From positions 1 to 43,708 of the forward strand of contig JADLEU010000261.1 of the NCBI GenBank assembly GCA_020845955.1: 43,708 nt of DNA, in the 5' to 3' direction. The stretch is from Anaerolineales bacterium (GTDB lineage Bacteria; Chloroflexota; Anaerolineae; Anaerolineales; UBA6663). A program made the translations under genes and the position numbers. Below, one piece after another: positions 6,677-14,888 of the stretch. Under the pieces are notes generated by a model. It was not told the DNA's origin. It did not search any database and worked only from the letters and a program-made list of their open reading frames with translations. Numbering within the stretch: the stretch's first letter is position 1; every line of letters starts with the position of its first letter.

Positions 6677-8847
6677 CGGCTGAGTCCCTCGTCGGCTGCC
6701 GGCTGGCTGGCTGGTTTGAGCCGGGCGTCTCCCAACTCGCGCCGGCCCTCGAGCCGCAGCTCGCCGAACGCCGCCCGCGCCGCCCGGCCGTCGGCCGGCC
6801 GGTCGTTGGGGTCGAGCGCCAACAGCCGCAGCAAGCACAGTTCCAGCCCCAGCGGGATTTCAGGCCAGCGCAGCCGCGGGCTTTGCGGCTGGCTGTAGAG
6901 CTGCAGGGTCAGCCGCAGCTCCTCGGTCTCGGCGGCGAACGGGTGCGCGCCCAGGAACAGCTCGTAGAGCATGACGCCCAGCGCGTACACGTCGGAGGCG
7001 GGCAGGGCCGGCTGCCCGCGCAGTTGCTCCGGCGCGTGGTAGGCGGTGGCCGTGGAGCCCGCCGCCGGCGGAAAGAGCGGTGTCCGCGTCACGCGCGCCA
7101 GGCTGCCGGCCATTACCACATTCTCGGGGTGAAGATCGCCATGCGTCAGGCCGTGGGCGTGGATCGCCGCCACGGCCTCGCACAACTGCTCGCCTACGCG
7201 CCGTTGGTCCAGCCAGGCCGGTTGGCGGGCGCGCCACTCGCGCAGCGAGATACCGGCTGGCTCGTCACAGATCAATGCCACCCACTCATCGGCCTCGATG
7301 ATGGCCTGACCGGCGATCAAGCTCGGATGAGACACGCCCTGCCAGGCGCGCAACTCGCCCACAAACTGCTGCCGCGCCGCGCCGCCGCGGCGGCCGGCTA
7401 CCACTCGCACCCATAGCGGCGCCTGCGCTCCTAGCTTGCGTCCCAAGTAAACGGCGCCCAGCTCATCGACAAACAGCAGCGCCTCGAGCTGCAGCTGCCC
7501 GGCGATGGTGGCGGCCGCCAGCCGCAGATGGGCGGGGCCGGCTAGCGCGGCCAGCGCCTGCTGCCGGCTGCGGACGATGTGCAGCCCCTTGTCGGCGCCT
7601 GACTGCTCCAGCGCGCGCCGCACGGGCAGGGTCGGGGCCAGCACCGCCAGCGTGGAGCGTCCTAAGGCCCCGTGCTGGCGCGCCGTGTCGATCAGGCCAT
7701 TGATGCCGATAGGGTCGGCCGCGGCCAGCAGGGTCAGGTCCAGCAGCAGCCGTCCGCCTGGCGCGGCGGCCAGCATGGCGCCCAGCCGTTCCTGGGCCTC
7801 GGCCACCGTGCTGGCGTTGAGCTGCCCCGCCAGCGCCAGGGTCCAGATCCCGTTCTGCCGATCTTCCAACGTCTCCAGGCCCGGCGGCTGTCCCAGGAAC
7901 AGCTCCAGTCCCTCGGTGGCCACCATGACCGCGGTGTCCGGCGAAATCTCGTTGACGCGGGCGTACTCGCGCGCGGCCGTCGCGATCGCGTAGATCTGCT
8001 CGTCTGAGTGGGTCGGGTCGTGGTGGAACGTAATCAGGCGCTTGGCGCGCGCGCGCTCGGCGATATCCACGCCGATGATGGCCGAGCTGTGGCCCCAGTC
8101 GGCCTTGCTCAGAAAGACGTCGCGCAGCGAATACTGCGCGTCGAACACCAGCGCGTCGGCCCCGGCGAAAAAGGCCGTGTAACGGCGCAGGTGCGCTTCA
8201 GACAGCGCTTTGTATTCGCCGTCGCTGGCGAACACAAATACGCTCTCGCCGTCGTCGAAGCGATAGGCATAGGCGGTGCCCGGGTGGTAGAGCGACAGGT
8301 TCGAGACTACCGTCCGGCCGATGGTTACCGTCTCGCCCTCGCGCAGTTGGATGAACTCTTTATCGGCCGGCATGGCGTTGGGCGGGATGGGGAAATAGGT
8401 CGGCGCGAGCTGCTGGTGCTCGAGATAGGTCTGAGGGTGGTTGTTGACGGCGTAGAAGATCAAGCGGTTGCCCGGCACGTAAGCCGGCGTAAAGAAAGGA
8501 TAGCCCTGCAGGTGATCCCAATGGGCATGGGTCAAGAAGATGTGGGCGACGCCCTGGCCCCGCCCAAACTCGCGCGCCATCAGACTCAAGCCCAAGGCGC
8601 GCATGCCCGAGCCGCAGTCGATGATGATCGTCTCCTCGCCGGTGTCGACTTCGACGCAGGTGGTATTGCCGCCGACCACCGAGCGCACGCTGGGCGGCAG
8701 GCCGGCGAGGTAGGCCTGTACCTCGGCCGGGTTCGATAGGTCGACCCCGCCAGCGCCCGAGAGGGCCTGAAACAGCCGGTCATTGAGCTGTTCGTTGGAC
8801 AGCGGGGTGGGGATCGACCCACGTACGCCCCAAAATTTCACACGCAC
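6673..8847 (-). CDS. MBL-fold hydrolase / STAS-like / kinase-like fusion protein
   Basis: This 724-residue protein has three modules. Residues 1-320 are a metallo-beta-lactamase fold with GSIPTPL, the metal motif THAHWDH (His107, His109, Asp111, His112) and later histidines (YHPGTAY, GHSSAI, FHHDPTHSD). That end resembles RNase Z-like or cyclic-nucleotide phosphodiesterase-type MBL proteins. Residues about 330-445 resemble a STAS domain (LAGQLNASTVAEA, LLLDLTLL). Residues about 450-700 form a protein-kinase-like domain. It keeps HGDLHPEN (Asp571, Asn576) and a YHAPEQL/SDVYALG region, but lacks a recognisable DFG and the usual VAIK lysine (WVRVV instead). It may therefore be a pseudokinase or an atypical kinase. 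The start is GTG with no strong ribosome-binding site. The protein is cytoplasmic with no signal peptide, and its role is probably regulatory. Confidence 0.8.
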   Translation of the reverse strand: MRVKFWGVRGSIPTPLSNEQLNDRLFQALSGAGGVDLSNPAEVQAYLAGLPPSVRSVVGGNTTCVEVDTGEETIIIDCGSGMRALGLSLMAREFGRGQGVAHIFLTHAHWDHLQGYPFFTPAYVPGNRLIFYAVNNHPQTYLEHQQLAPTYFPIPPNAMPADKEFIQLREGETVTIGRTVVSNLSLYHPGTAYAYRFDDGESVFVFASDGEYKALSEAHLRRYTAFFAGADALVFDAQYSLRDVFLSKADWGHSSAIIGVDIAERARAKRLITFHHDPTHSDEQIYAIATAAREYARVNEISPDTAVMVATEGLELFLGQPPGLETLEDRQNGIWTLALAGQLNASTVAEAQERLGAMLAAAPGGRLLLDLTLLAAADPIGINGLIDTARQHGALGRSTLAVLAPTLPVRRALEQSGADKGLHIVRSRQQALAALAGPAHLRLAAATIAGQLQLEALLFVDELGAVYLGRKLGAQAPLWVRVVAGRRGGAARQQFVGELRAWQGVSHPSLIAGQAIIEADEWVALICDEPAGISLREWRARQPAWLDQRRVGEQLCEAVAAIHAHGLTHGDLHPENVVMAGSLARVTRTPLFPPAAGSTATAYHAPEQLRGQPALPASDVYALGVMLYELFLGAHPFAAETEELRLTLQLYSQPQSPRLRWPEIPLGLELCLLRLLALDPNDRPADGRAARAAFGELRLEGRRELGDARLKPASQPAADEGLSR

Positions 8848-9000
8848 GGCGGCTGAGAACCTTAGAAAATGGTTATTGGACGGGGAAGTGTAGCACGGAG
8901 CTGGGGGGAGGGCAATTCAACCCTGGTCCTCCCTGGCCGTTCGAACGCTCTGGTGGTCATGGACCCGATTGGTGATTGCTTCGGCGCCGCCCTGGCGCAA

Positions 9001-9027
9001 AGAGCGCTCCCTCTCGGAAGCGCCCTT
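9001..9027 (-). terminator. Possible terminator of the ABC exporter operon
   Basis: On the minus strand an imperfect 11-bp stem (AGGGCGCTTCC with GGGAGCGCTCT, including a G-U pair) and a GAGA loop lie about 50 nt after the exporter stop, followed by only TTTG. The U-tract is weak. Confidence 0.4.
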
Positions 9028-9075
9028 GATCCCCCGCCGTGCACCGTGACGCAGGCTGCGCCCCAGCGCCTGCGG

Positions 9076-11136
9076 CTACACCGCTACCTCCGCCACGCGC
9101 CCTGCGTTCCCGGCGACCGCCTCGGCCTCCGGCGTGTCGCGCCGGAATTGGCTCATGTACAGGTCGTAGTAGAACCCGCGCCTGGCCAGCAGTTGGCTGT
9201 GCGTGCCGCGCTCGATGATCTCGCCCTGGTTCAGCACCAGCACCTGGTCGGCGTTGCGGATCGTGCTCAGGCGGTGCGCGATCACAAAGCTGGTGCGGCC
9301 GGTCAGCAGCTTGTCGAACGCCTTCTGGATCAGCCGCTCGGTGCGCGTGTCCACGCTCGACGTCGCTTCGTCCAGGATCAGGATGCGCGGATCAGCCAGC
9401 GCCGCGCGCGCGATCGCCAGCAACTGGCGCTGGCCCTGGCTCAGCCCGCTGCCGCGCTCGCCCAGCGCGGTCTGGTAGCCGTTGGGCAGACGCTCGATAA
9501 AGCTATCGGCGTGCGCCAGCCTGGCGGCCGCCATCACCTCCTCGTCGCTGGCCTCCGGCCGGCCAAAGCGGATGTTCTCCATCACGGTGGTGCTGAACAG
9601 GAAGGTATCCTGCAGAACGATGCCGATCTGCCGGCGCAGGCTGTTGGCCGTCACGTCGCGCACGTCGAAGCCGTCGATGCGCACCGCCCCGCCGGTCACG
9701 TCGTAGAAGCGCGGCAGCAGGTTGACAATCGTCGTCTTGCCGGCGCCGGTCGGGCCGACGATGGCGATGGTCTGCCCAGGCTCAGCGGTCAGGCTGACGC
9801 CCTTCAACACGGGCACTCCCAGCTTGTAGGCGGCCGAGGCGTTGTCCAGCTCCACCCGCCCCTCAATCGGCGGCATCTCGATCGCGCCGGGCTTGTCCTG
9901 CACACCTGGCTGCTCGTCCAGCAGCCCAAAGATGCGCTCACCACCGGCGATGGCGCTCTGGATGTTGGTCCACAGCACCGCAATCTGCTGGATGGGCATG
10001 TTAAAGCGCTGCACGTAGCCGAGGAAGGTGATCACCAGGCCCAGTGAGACGGTCGTGCCCAGCAACAGCTCGCCGCGCAGCAGGTACAGCCCGCCCACGC
10101 CCGTCACAACGCCCAGCGCCAAGTAGCCCAGCGCTTCCAGGGTAGGCGCCAGGGCGCTGGTGAAGGCCACCGCCCGGATGTTGGCGTCGCGGTTGGCGGC
10201 GTTGGTCTGGCGGAAGTTCTCGATATTTCCTTCAGCCCGGTTGAAGGCCTGCACCTCGCGCACCGCGGCGATGCTTTCCTGCAGTTCGGCGTTCACGCTG
10301 CCCATCTCGACGCGCGTCTTGCGGAAGGCCCTGCGCGCCTGGTCCGAAAACCACAGCGTCGCCGCCACCATCACCGGCAGCACCGCCAGGCTGAGCAGCG
10401 CGAAGGCCAGGCTCTTGGTCAGCATGGTGTAGGCGATCCAACTCAGCAGTAGGAGGCCGCTCAGCACGTTAATTAGCGCGAAGTTCAGCGCCTGCTGGAT
10501 GGTCTCCGAGTCGCTGCTGATGCGGCTCATCAGGTCACCCGACTCGTGCTCGGCGTAATAGCCCAGCGACAGCTCGTGCAGGTGGCGAAACACGTCCTGG
10601 CGCATGCGCCGCAGCACGTGCTGGCCGGCCCACGTCATGGTATAGAACGCCATCCCGGTCAGCACCGCGCTGGTCACGTACAGGCTGATAATGATGGCGA
10701 TCAGCCGGCCCAACCCGGCCAGCCGGCCGGCGTCGCTCAGCGGCGTGTCGGAGCCGGCTGCCGGACGCGGAAAACCGCCCAGCGTCAGCAGGCCCTGCAG
10801 CGCGCGCTGCGTAAGGCCCAGGTTTTCGGGTTCGGCCGCCAGCCAGCAGTTTGACTGCGAGGCGCTTTCCTGGCCGGCCGGGGCCGAAGCGCCCGGAAAG
10901 CCGCCGAACGAGCTGGCCGCGGCCGGGGCCAGGTAGCAGTCCACAACCTGGCCGACGAGGTCGGGGTTCGTCACCTGGGTCCAGGTTGAGCCGATGACCA
11001 GCGCGGCTACTACCAGCAGCATCGGCCAATAAGGCGTAAAGTACTTGCCAAAGCGGCCGAGAGTCTCGCCCAGCCGCTTGGGCTTAAGCATCTCCTGGCT
11101 CATGATTCGGCGCATGCCTTCGGGTCCACCAAACAT
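9076..11136 (-). CDS. ABC exporter subunit with the canonical ATPase site (heterodimer partner B)
   Basis: This 686-residue half-transporter has six predicted TM helices in residues 35-400, with an unusual ~70-residue extracellular Gly/Ala/Ser-rich loop between TM1 and TM2 (about residues 68-138). The nucleotide-binding domain begins near 425. Walker A is GPTGAGKT (461-468), the signature is LSQGQ (565-569), Walker B ends in LILDE with catalytic Glu590, and the H-loop is IAHR (His621). The non-standard signature, together with the partner's altered Walker B, matches the division of labour in asymmetric exporters such as TM287/288 and BmrCD. AGGAGAGG precedes the ATG. It lies 27 nt after the partner gene and is probably a drug or lipid exporter under the MarR regulator. 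Confidence 0.92.
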   Translation of the reverse strand: MFGGPEGMRRIMSQEMLKPKRLGETLGRFGKYFTPYWPMLLVVAALVIGSTWTQVTNPDLVGQVVDCYLAPAAASSFGGFPGASAPAGQESASQSNCWLAAEPENLGLTQRALQGLLTLGGFPRPAAGSDTPLSDAGRLAGLGRLIAIIISLYVTSAVLTGMAFYTMTWAGQHVLRRMRQDVFRHLHELSLGYYAEHESGDLMSRISSDSETIQQALNFALINVLSGLLLLSWIAYTMLTKSLAFALLSLAVLPVMVAATLWFSDQARRAFRKTRVEMGSVNAELQESIAAVREVQAFNRAEGNIENFRQTNAANRDANIRAVAFTSALAPTLEALGYLALGVVTGVGGLYLLRGELLLGTTVSLGLVITFLGYVQRFNMPIQQIAVLWTNIQSAIAGGERIFGLLDEQPGVQDKPGAIEMPPIEGRVELDNASAAYKLGVPVLKGVSLTAEPGQTIAIVGPTGAGKTTIVNLLPRFYDVTGGAVRIDGFDVRDVTANSLRRQIGIVLQDTFLFSTTVMENIRFGRPEASDEEVMAAARLAHADSFIERLPNGYQTALGERGSGLSQGQRQLLAIARAALADPRILILDEATSSVDTRTERLIQKAFDKLLTGRTSFVIAHRLSTIRNADQVLVLNQGEIIERGTHSQLLARRGFYYDLYMSQFRRDTPEAEAVAGNAGRVAEVAV

Positions 11137-11163
11137 GGTTCCTCTCCTGCGGCGCGATCGCGC

Positions 11164-13122
11164 TTACGCGGCCACCGCGGCTGCTTCGGGTATCTCTTCC
11201 GCCGCGTCGCCGACCAGCTGCGAGCGGTAGATTTCCGCATAGATCGGGCTGTCTTCCAGTAGTTCGGCGTGCGTGCCGCGCGCTACGATTGCGCCCTTGT
11301 CGAGCACCAGGATCTGGTCGGCGTTCATCACGGTGGTGATGCGCTGGGCGATGACGAAGCTGGTGCGGCCCTTCATCAGCCGGTCGAGGGCGTGCTGAAT
11401 GTGGGCCTCGGTCGTCAAGTCCACGCTGCTGGTCGAGTCGTCCAGCACCAGCAGCCGCGGGTCCAACAGCAGGGCCCGCGCAATCGCCAGCCGCTGCTTT
11501 TGCCCGCCGCTCAGCGTCGTGCCGCGTTCGCCAACAGGCGTGCCGTAGCCCTCAGGAAACGACATGATGAAGTCGTGGGCGTTGGCTGCCGTGGCGGCCG
11601 CGACCACCTCGGCCCGGGTTGCCTCCGGGCGGCCAAAGGCGATGTTGTCGCGGATCGTGCCGCTGAAGAGCGTCGTCTCCTGCAGCACGATGCCGATCTG
11701 GCTGCGCAGCGAATCGAGCGTCACGTCGCGCAAGTCGTGGCCGTCGATCAGGATGCGGCCCTCGCTGGGGTCGTAGAAGCGCGGCAGCAGGTTGATGATG
11801 GTGGTCTTGCCCGAGCCGGTTGCGCCCAGCAGCGCGATGGTCTGGCCCGGCAGCGCCTCGAACGAGACATTGTTCAGCACCGGCGTGCCGCTGGAGAAGT
11901 ACCGGAAGGTGACGTTCTCAAAACGCACGTGGCCCGTCACCGGCGGCAAGGGCTGCGCCCCCGGCATATCGGTCACGTCGCTCTTGGCGTCCAGGATCTC
12001 AAAGATGCGGCCGGCTGAAACCGCGGCCTGCCCCAACTGGGTGATGATGAAGCCGAATTGCGCCACGGGCAGGAACAGGTAAACCAGGTAGAGGCTGAAC
12101 TCCTGCCATTCGCCCAGGCTGAGCGTGCCGGCCACGATCTGGCGGCCCCCAAAGTACAGCACCGAAGCCTGCCCCAGGTTGGCTACCAAGAACACTAATG
12201 GGAATAGCACCGTGAACAGCCGCGCCACCGTGATCTGCTGGCGCATGACCGCGTCGTTGGCCTGTTGGAACTTCGCCTCCTCTTCGCGCTCGCGCGTGAA
12301 GGCCTTGATGACGCGGATGCCGGCCAGGTTTTCCTGCAGGATCGTGTTGAGCGTCGACAGCTTCACCTGGACCTTGACGAACAGCGGGGCGCTGATCGCG
12401 CCGAAGGCCATGAACAGCACAAAGGCTACCGGCAGGATCGGCAGCGCTGCCAGCGCCAGCCGCGCGTTGGTGCTGAAGATGATGGCCAGCGTGCCGCCCA
12501 GCAGCACGATGGCGCCCACCAGCTGCACCAGGCCCTGTCCGATGAACAGCCGCACCTTGTCCACGTCGTCAGTGGCGCGGATCATCAGCTGTCCGGTCTG
12601 GTTACGATCGTGGTACGAGAATGACAGGCGCTGGATCTTGGCGAACAAATCGTTGCGCAGGTCGAACGCGACGCTCTGCGAGTTGCGCTCCGCCCAGAAG
12701 ACCTGCAGGAAGGCGAACACACCGCGCACGGCCGCGAAGACCACGATCGCCAGGATGGCGGTCAGCAGGGCGGGGAGCGCGCCGTCCTGCCGTGCTGCCA
12801 TCTCATTCGTCAACTGCTCGGCCGTCCAGTCCGCCGGCAGGCTTAGCGCCTCCAGCACCTGCGGCAGTGCTTGACCCAGGAAGGCGGCCGGAATCTGCTC
12901 CAGCCCGGCCAGCACCTGCTTGGCGATCACGCCTTCGGTCACCGCGTCGATGATGCTGCGCACCATGCGCGGAACCGCCAACTGCGCCAGGGTGGCGACA
13001 ATCAAGAACAGGTATGGCAGCGCCGCCTCGCGCTTGTAGCGCCCTAGATACTGAATGGCCCGGCGCAGGCCGTTGTTCTTGGGGCCGGCCTTGCGCCGGC
13101 CGCGCCATTTTGGTCTTTCCAA
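11164..13122 (-). CDS. ABC exporter subunit with degenerate ATPase site (heterodimer partner A)
   Basis: This 652-residue fused permease/ATPase starts at a TTG (13122), chosen because AGGAGA lies about 6 nt upstream; the longer frame would run back through the dehydrogenase remnant. TM helices fall in residues 30-375. In the ATPase domain, Walker A GATGSGKT (433-440) and signature LSGGQ (537-541) are canonical. Walker B reads LLVLDD, with Asp562 in place of the catalytic Glu, and the switch His is Gln593 (IAQR). So this subunit supplies the degenerate site plus the good signature, while its partner supplies the reverse. The pair should work as a heterodimeric multidrug/lipid exporter. The gene order is MarR, dehydrogenase remnant, A, B. 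Confidence 0.92.
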   Translation of the reverse strand: MERPKWRGRRKAGPKNNGLRRAIQYLGRYKREAALPYLFLIVATLAQLAVPRMVRSIIDAVTEGVIAKQVLAGLEQIPAAFLGQALPQVLEALSLPADWTAEQLTNEMAARQDGALPALLTAILAIVVFAAVRGVFAFLQVFWAERNSQSVAFDLRNDLFAKIQRLSFSYHDRNQTGQLMIRATDDVDKVRLFIGQGLVQLVGAIVLLGGTLAIIFSTNARLALAALPILPVAFVLFMAFGAISAPLFVKVQVKLSTLNTILQENLAGIRVIKAFTREREEEAKFQQANDAVMRQQITVARLFTVLFPLVFLVANLGQASVLYFGGRQIVAGTLSLGEWQEFSLYLVYLFLPVAQFGFIITQLGQAAVSAGRIFEILDAKSDVTDMPGAQPLPPVTGHVRFENVTFRYFSSGTPVLNNVSFEALPGQTIALLGATGSGKTTIINLLPRFYDPSEGRILIDGHDLRDVTLDSLRSQIGIVLQETTLFSGTIRDNIAFGRPEATRAEVVAAATAANAHDFIMSFPEGYGTPVGERGTTLSGGQKQRLAIARALLLDPRLLVLDDSTSSVDLTTEAHIQHALDRLMKGRTSFVIAQRITTVMNADQILVLDKGAIVARGTHAELLEDSPIYAEIYRSQLVGDAAEEIPEAAAVAA

Positions 13123-13313
13123 GGGATCTCTCCTGTTCGATACGATCGTGTCCGTCGTGCCGCCGCCTTGGCCGGGTTTCGGCCCGTGGGCGCGGCCGTA
13201 GGGCCGCGCTCGGCCAGCGCGCGCGTCGTTACTTGCCCGCTGCCCGGCGTAGCGCCGGTAACCAGACAAACGTGGCCGACCAGGCAGGGCCCGCTTGAGG
13301 CTGCTCCGGCCAT
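13123..13313 (-). pseudogene. Remnant of a short-chain dehydrogenase/reductase N-terminus
   Basis: An in-frame ATG at 13313 starts 2 nt after the MarR stop. It encodes a stretch that clearly recalls the SDR nucleotide-binding N-terminus: VCLVTGATPGSGQV, then RALAERG, then TGRNPAKAAA. The family pattern TGxxxGxG is nearly kept (Ile replaced by Ser), but the next strand is spoiled by GPTAAP where SDRs have GATVV. After about 50 residues the similarity ends and the frame runs into the ABC gene in the wrong phase. I read this as a deleted and decaying gene that once stood between the regulator and the exporter. Confidence 0.6.
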
Positions 13314-13315
13314 CG

Positions 13316-13780
13316 TCAGCCCTCCGGCGCGGCCGGTGGCTGGTCGAGCCGCTGGGCCAGGTGCGCCAGCTCTGCCATCAACTCAGTCGCGGCCGCGCGC
13401 CGCTCAGGGGGCAGGGCATCGGCCAGTTGTTCCAGCCAGCCCAGGCGAGCCTCGTACGCCCGCTGGACAAGCTCGCGGCCCTTTTCCGTCAACGATAGCT
13501 GCTTCATGCGCCGGTCGTGCTCGGCCTCGCTGCGCTCGAGCAAGCCTTGCTGGACGAGTTTGTCCACCATCTGGCTGGCCGCCGCGTTGGTGATGCCCAG
13601 GTGGCTGCCTACCTGCATGACGGCGCACGAGCCCTGGTGGAAGATCCGCATCAAGGTGCCATACTGCGCCATGCTCAGGTCGTGCTGCTTCAAATACAGG
13701 ATCAAATCGCGCATGGATCGGCCGACCAGGACCTCGATCCACTCCCGCATCCTGTCGTGCAGTTCGTTAGGAGTTGACAT
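13316..13780 (-). CDS. MarR-family transcriptional regulator
   Basis: This is a 154-residue winged-helix protein. The recognition region reads HLGITNAAASQMVDKLVQQGLLER, followed by the wing with the DRR motif (EHDRRMKQLSLTEKG); both are typical of MarR. N- and C-terminal helices would form the dimer interface. It is the first gene of a minus-strand unit ahead of the ABC exporter pair, so it most likely represses that exporter and itself, with release by a ligand. Repeats fitting an operator lie directly over its start (13779-13817). The C-terminal tail is Pro/Ala-rich. Confidence 0.9.
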   Translation of the reverse strand: MSTPNELHDRMREWIEVLVGRSMRDLILYLKQHDLSMAQYGTLMRIFHQGSCAVMQVGSHLGITNAAASQMVDKLVQQGLLERSEAEHDRRMKQLSLTEKGRELVQRAYEARLGWLEQLADALPPERRAAATELMAELAHLAQRLDQPPAAPEG

Positions 13781-13817
13781 AGTTAAGTGACCTATTTAGT
13801 TAAGAGCACGTAACTAT
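13779..13817. promoter_or_regulatory. Putative MarR operator: direct and inverted TAGTTAAG repeats
   Basis: TAGTTAAG occurs at 13780-13787 and again at 13797-13804, and an inverted TAACTA lies at 13811-13816. The outer ATAGTTA and TAACTAT form an inverted pair. The AT-rich block covers the regulator's start codon and probable promoter, as expected for autorepression. Confidence 0.5.
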
Positions 13818-13973
13818 ATCATGGCCTTGGCTGCTACTTCAAGAGGCAATCCCCTATCCGAATGGCCAGATCCTGGCCATGACGATAGACGCGAATTGTG
13901 GGCGAACAATGAGTTGCGAATGGAACGCAGGTGGAGGTTCAGCTGCCCATGCGCGGGGCCGGGGAGCCGGCGC

Positions 13974-14888
13974 TCAGCCGGGCGCGTTTCCGGCTGTCAA
14001 CAAGCGAATGGTCGCCACCCACACCAGCGCCTGCACGAACAGCGTTGCTCCGAACAGCAGGTAGGCGGCCTGCCGCTCGGATGCGCGCCCGTGCAGCCAG
14101 GCCCCGCCCAAGGTGTTCACCAGCCATGTCAAACCGGCGATGGCCGGCAGGATCAGCAAGCCGGTGGGCGGGCCAAATCGGTCGGGCTGGCCCTGGCCGT
14201 CGAAGTGCAGGGCAATCTGCGCCGGTAGTTGGCCCGCGATCAGCGCCAGGTAGCCCATCAGCAGCAGCCCGCCGACCAGCCCGGCGCCGATCAATGCCAG
14301 TGCCAGGTGATCTTGAATCAGCTTCCAACGCATCAGCGGCGGAACCACCGCCTCGGGCGTGATCTCTTCGTCCGGACCTTCGGCACGGCGCTTGGCAAGC
14401 GTCTCCAGGAACAACGCGGGTGGGTGGGGGGAGACGGCCAGCCAGGCGTCGGCGTGTCGCAGGAGCACCAGGCCCGGCTTTTCGGCCGCGGCCAGGAACT
14501 CCACTTCGCCCACGCCCGCCACGCTGCCGGGGCCGACCACACAGCCGGGCCACACCGGCCCGCGCGGCCGAAGCGGCGCTTCCACCTCTGACCCGGCGCG
14601 CACTTCGTCCAGCAGGCCCATTGGCAGCACGATGCGGCGGCTGCCCCATTCCACGATGATGGCGTTTCGGCTGAGGACGTAGCGCGACCGCAGCAGCCCG
14701 TAGCTGCGGTAAGCCAGCCAGGCGGCGGCCGGCACGCTGGCCGCCAGCAGGCATAGACTCAGGAATCCCGGCAGCGAGAGGGGATTGTTGCCCAGCACGG
14801 CCAGCAGGCCCGCGTCAACGGCCAGCAGGGCCAGCAGTCCGCCCACGCCCAGGGCCAGGCCGGTTGTGCGCGGAGGATGGAAAACCAC
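13974..14888 (-). CDS. Membrane protein with PH-like and DUF1648-like parts
   Basis: This 304-residue protein has two N-terminal hydrophobic helices (about residues 12-32 and 38-62). A cytoplasmic beta-rich region (about 65-165) follows; its RSRYVLSRNAIIVEWG start resembles a bacterial PH domain. Further helices lie at about 200-225, 244-262 and 274-300. The segment LPAQIALHFDGQGQPDRFG matches the DUF1648 signature. The start is a GTG at 14888 immediately after the TAA of the aminotransferase gene, so the two are translationally coupled. Function is unknown. An alternative minus-strand frame here (13939-14754) lacks any domain and is a shadow. Confidence 0.75.
   Translation of the reverse strand: MVFHPPRTTGLALGVGGLLALLAVDAGLLAVLGNNPLSLPGFLSLCLLAASVPAAAWLAYRSYGLLRSRYVLSRNAIIVEWGSRRIVLPMGLLDEVRAGSEVEAPLRPRGPVWPGCVVGPGSVAGVGEVEFLAAAEKPGLVLLRHADAWLAVSPHPPALFLETLAKRRAEGPDEEITPEAVVPPLMRWKLIQDHLALALIGAGLVGGLLLMGYLALIAGQLPAQIALHFDGQGQPDRFGPPTGLLILPAIAGLTWLVNTLGGAWLHGRASERQAAYLLFGATLFVQALVWVATIRLLTAGNAPG

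Noticed and set aside
8935-8950. tRNA T-arm-like GTTCGAAC (also GTTCGAAA near 19793)
   Set aside because: The flanking bases do not form the T-stem, and no acceptor or anticodon arms are found.
13939-14754. Alternative minus-strand frame overlapping the PH/DUF1648 gene
   Set aside because: Its product is Arg/Gly-rich with no hydrophobic helices, while the chosen frame has TM segments, a DUF1648 motif and a coupled start.
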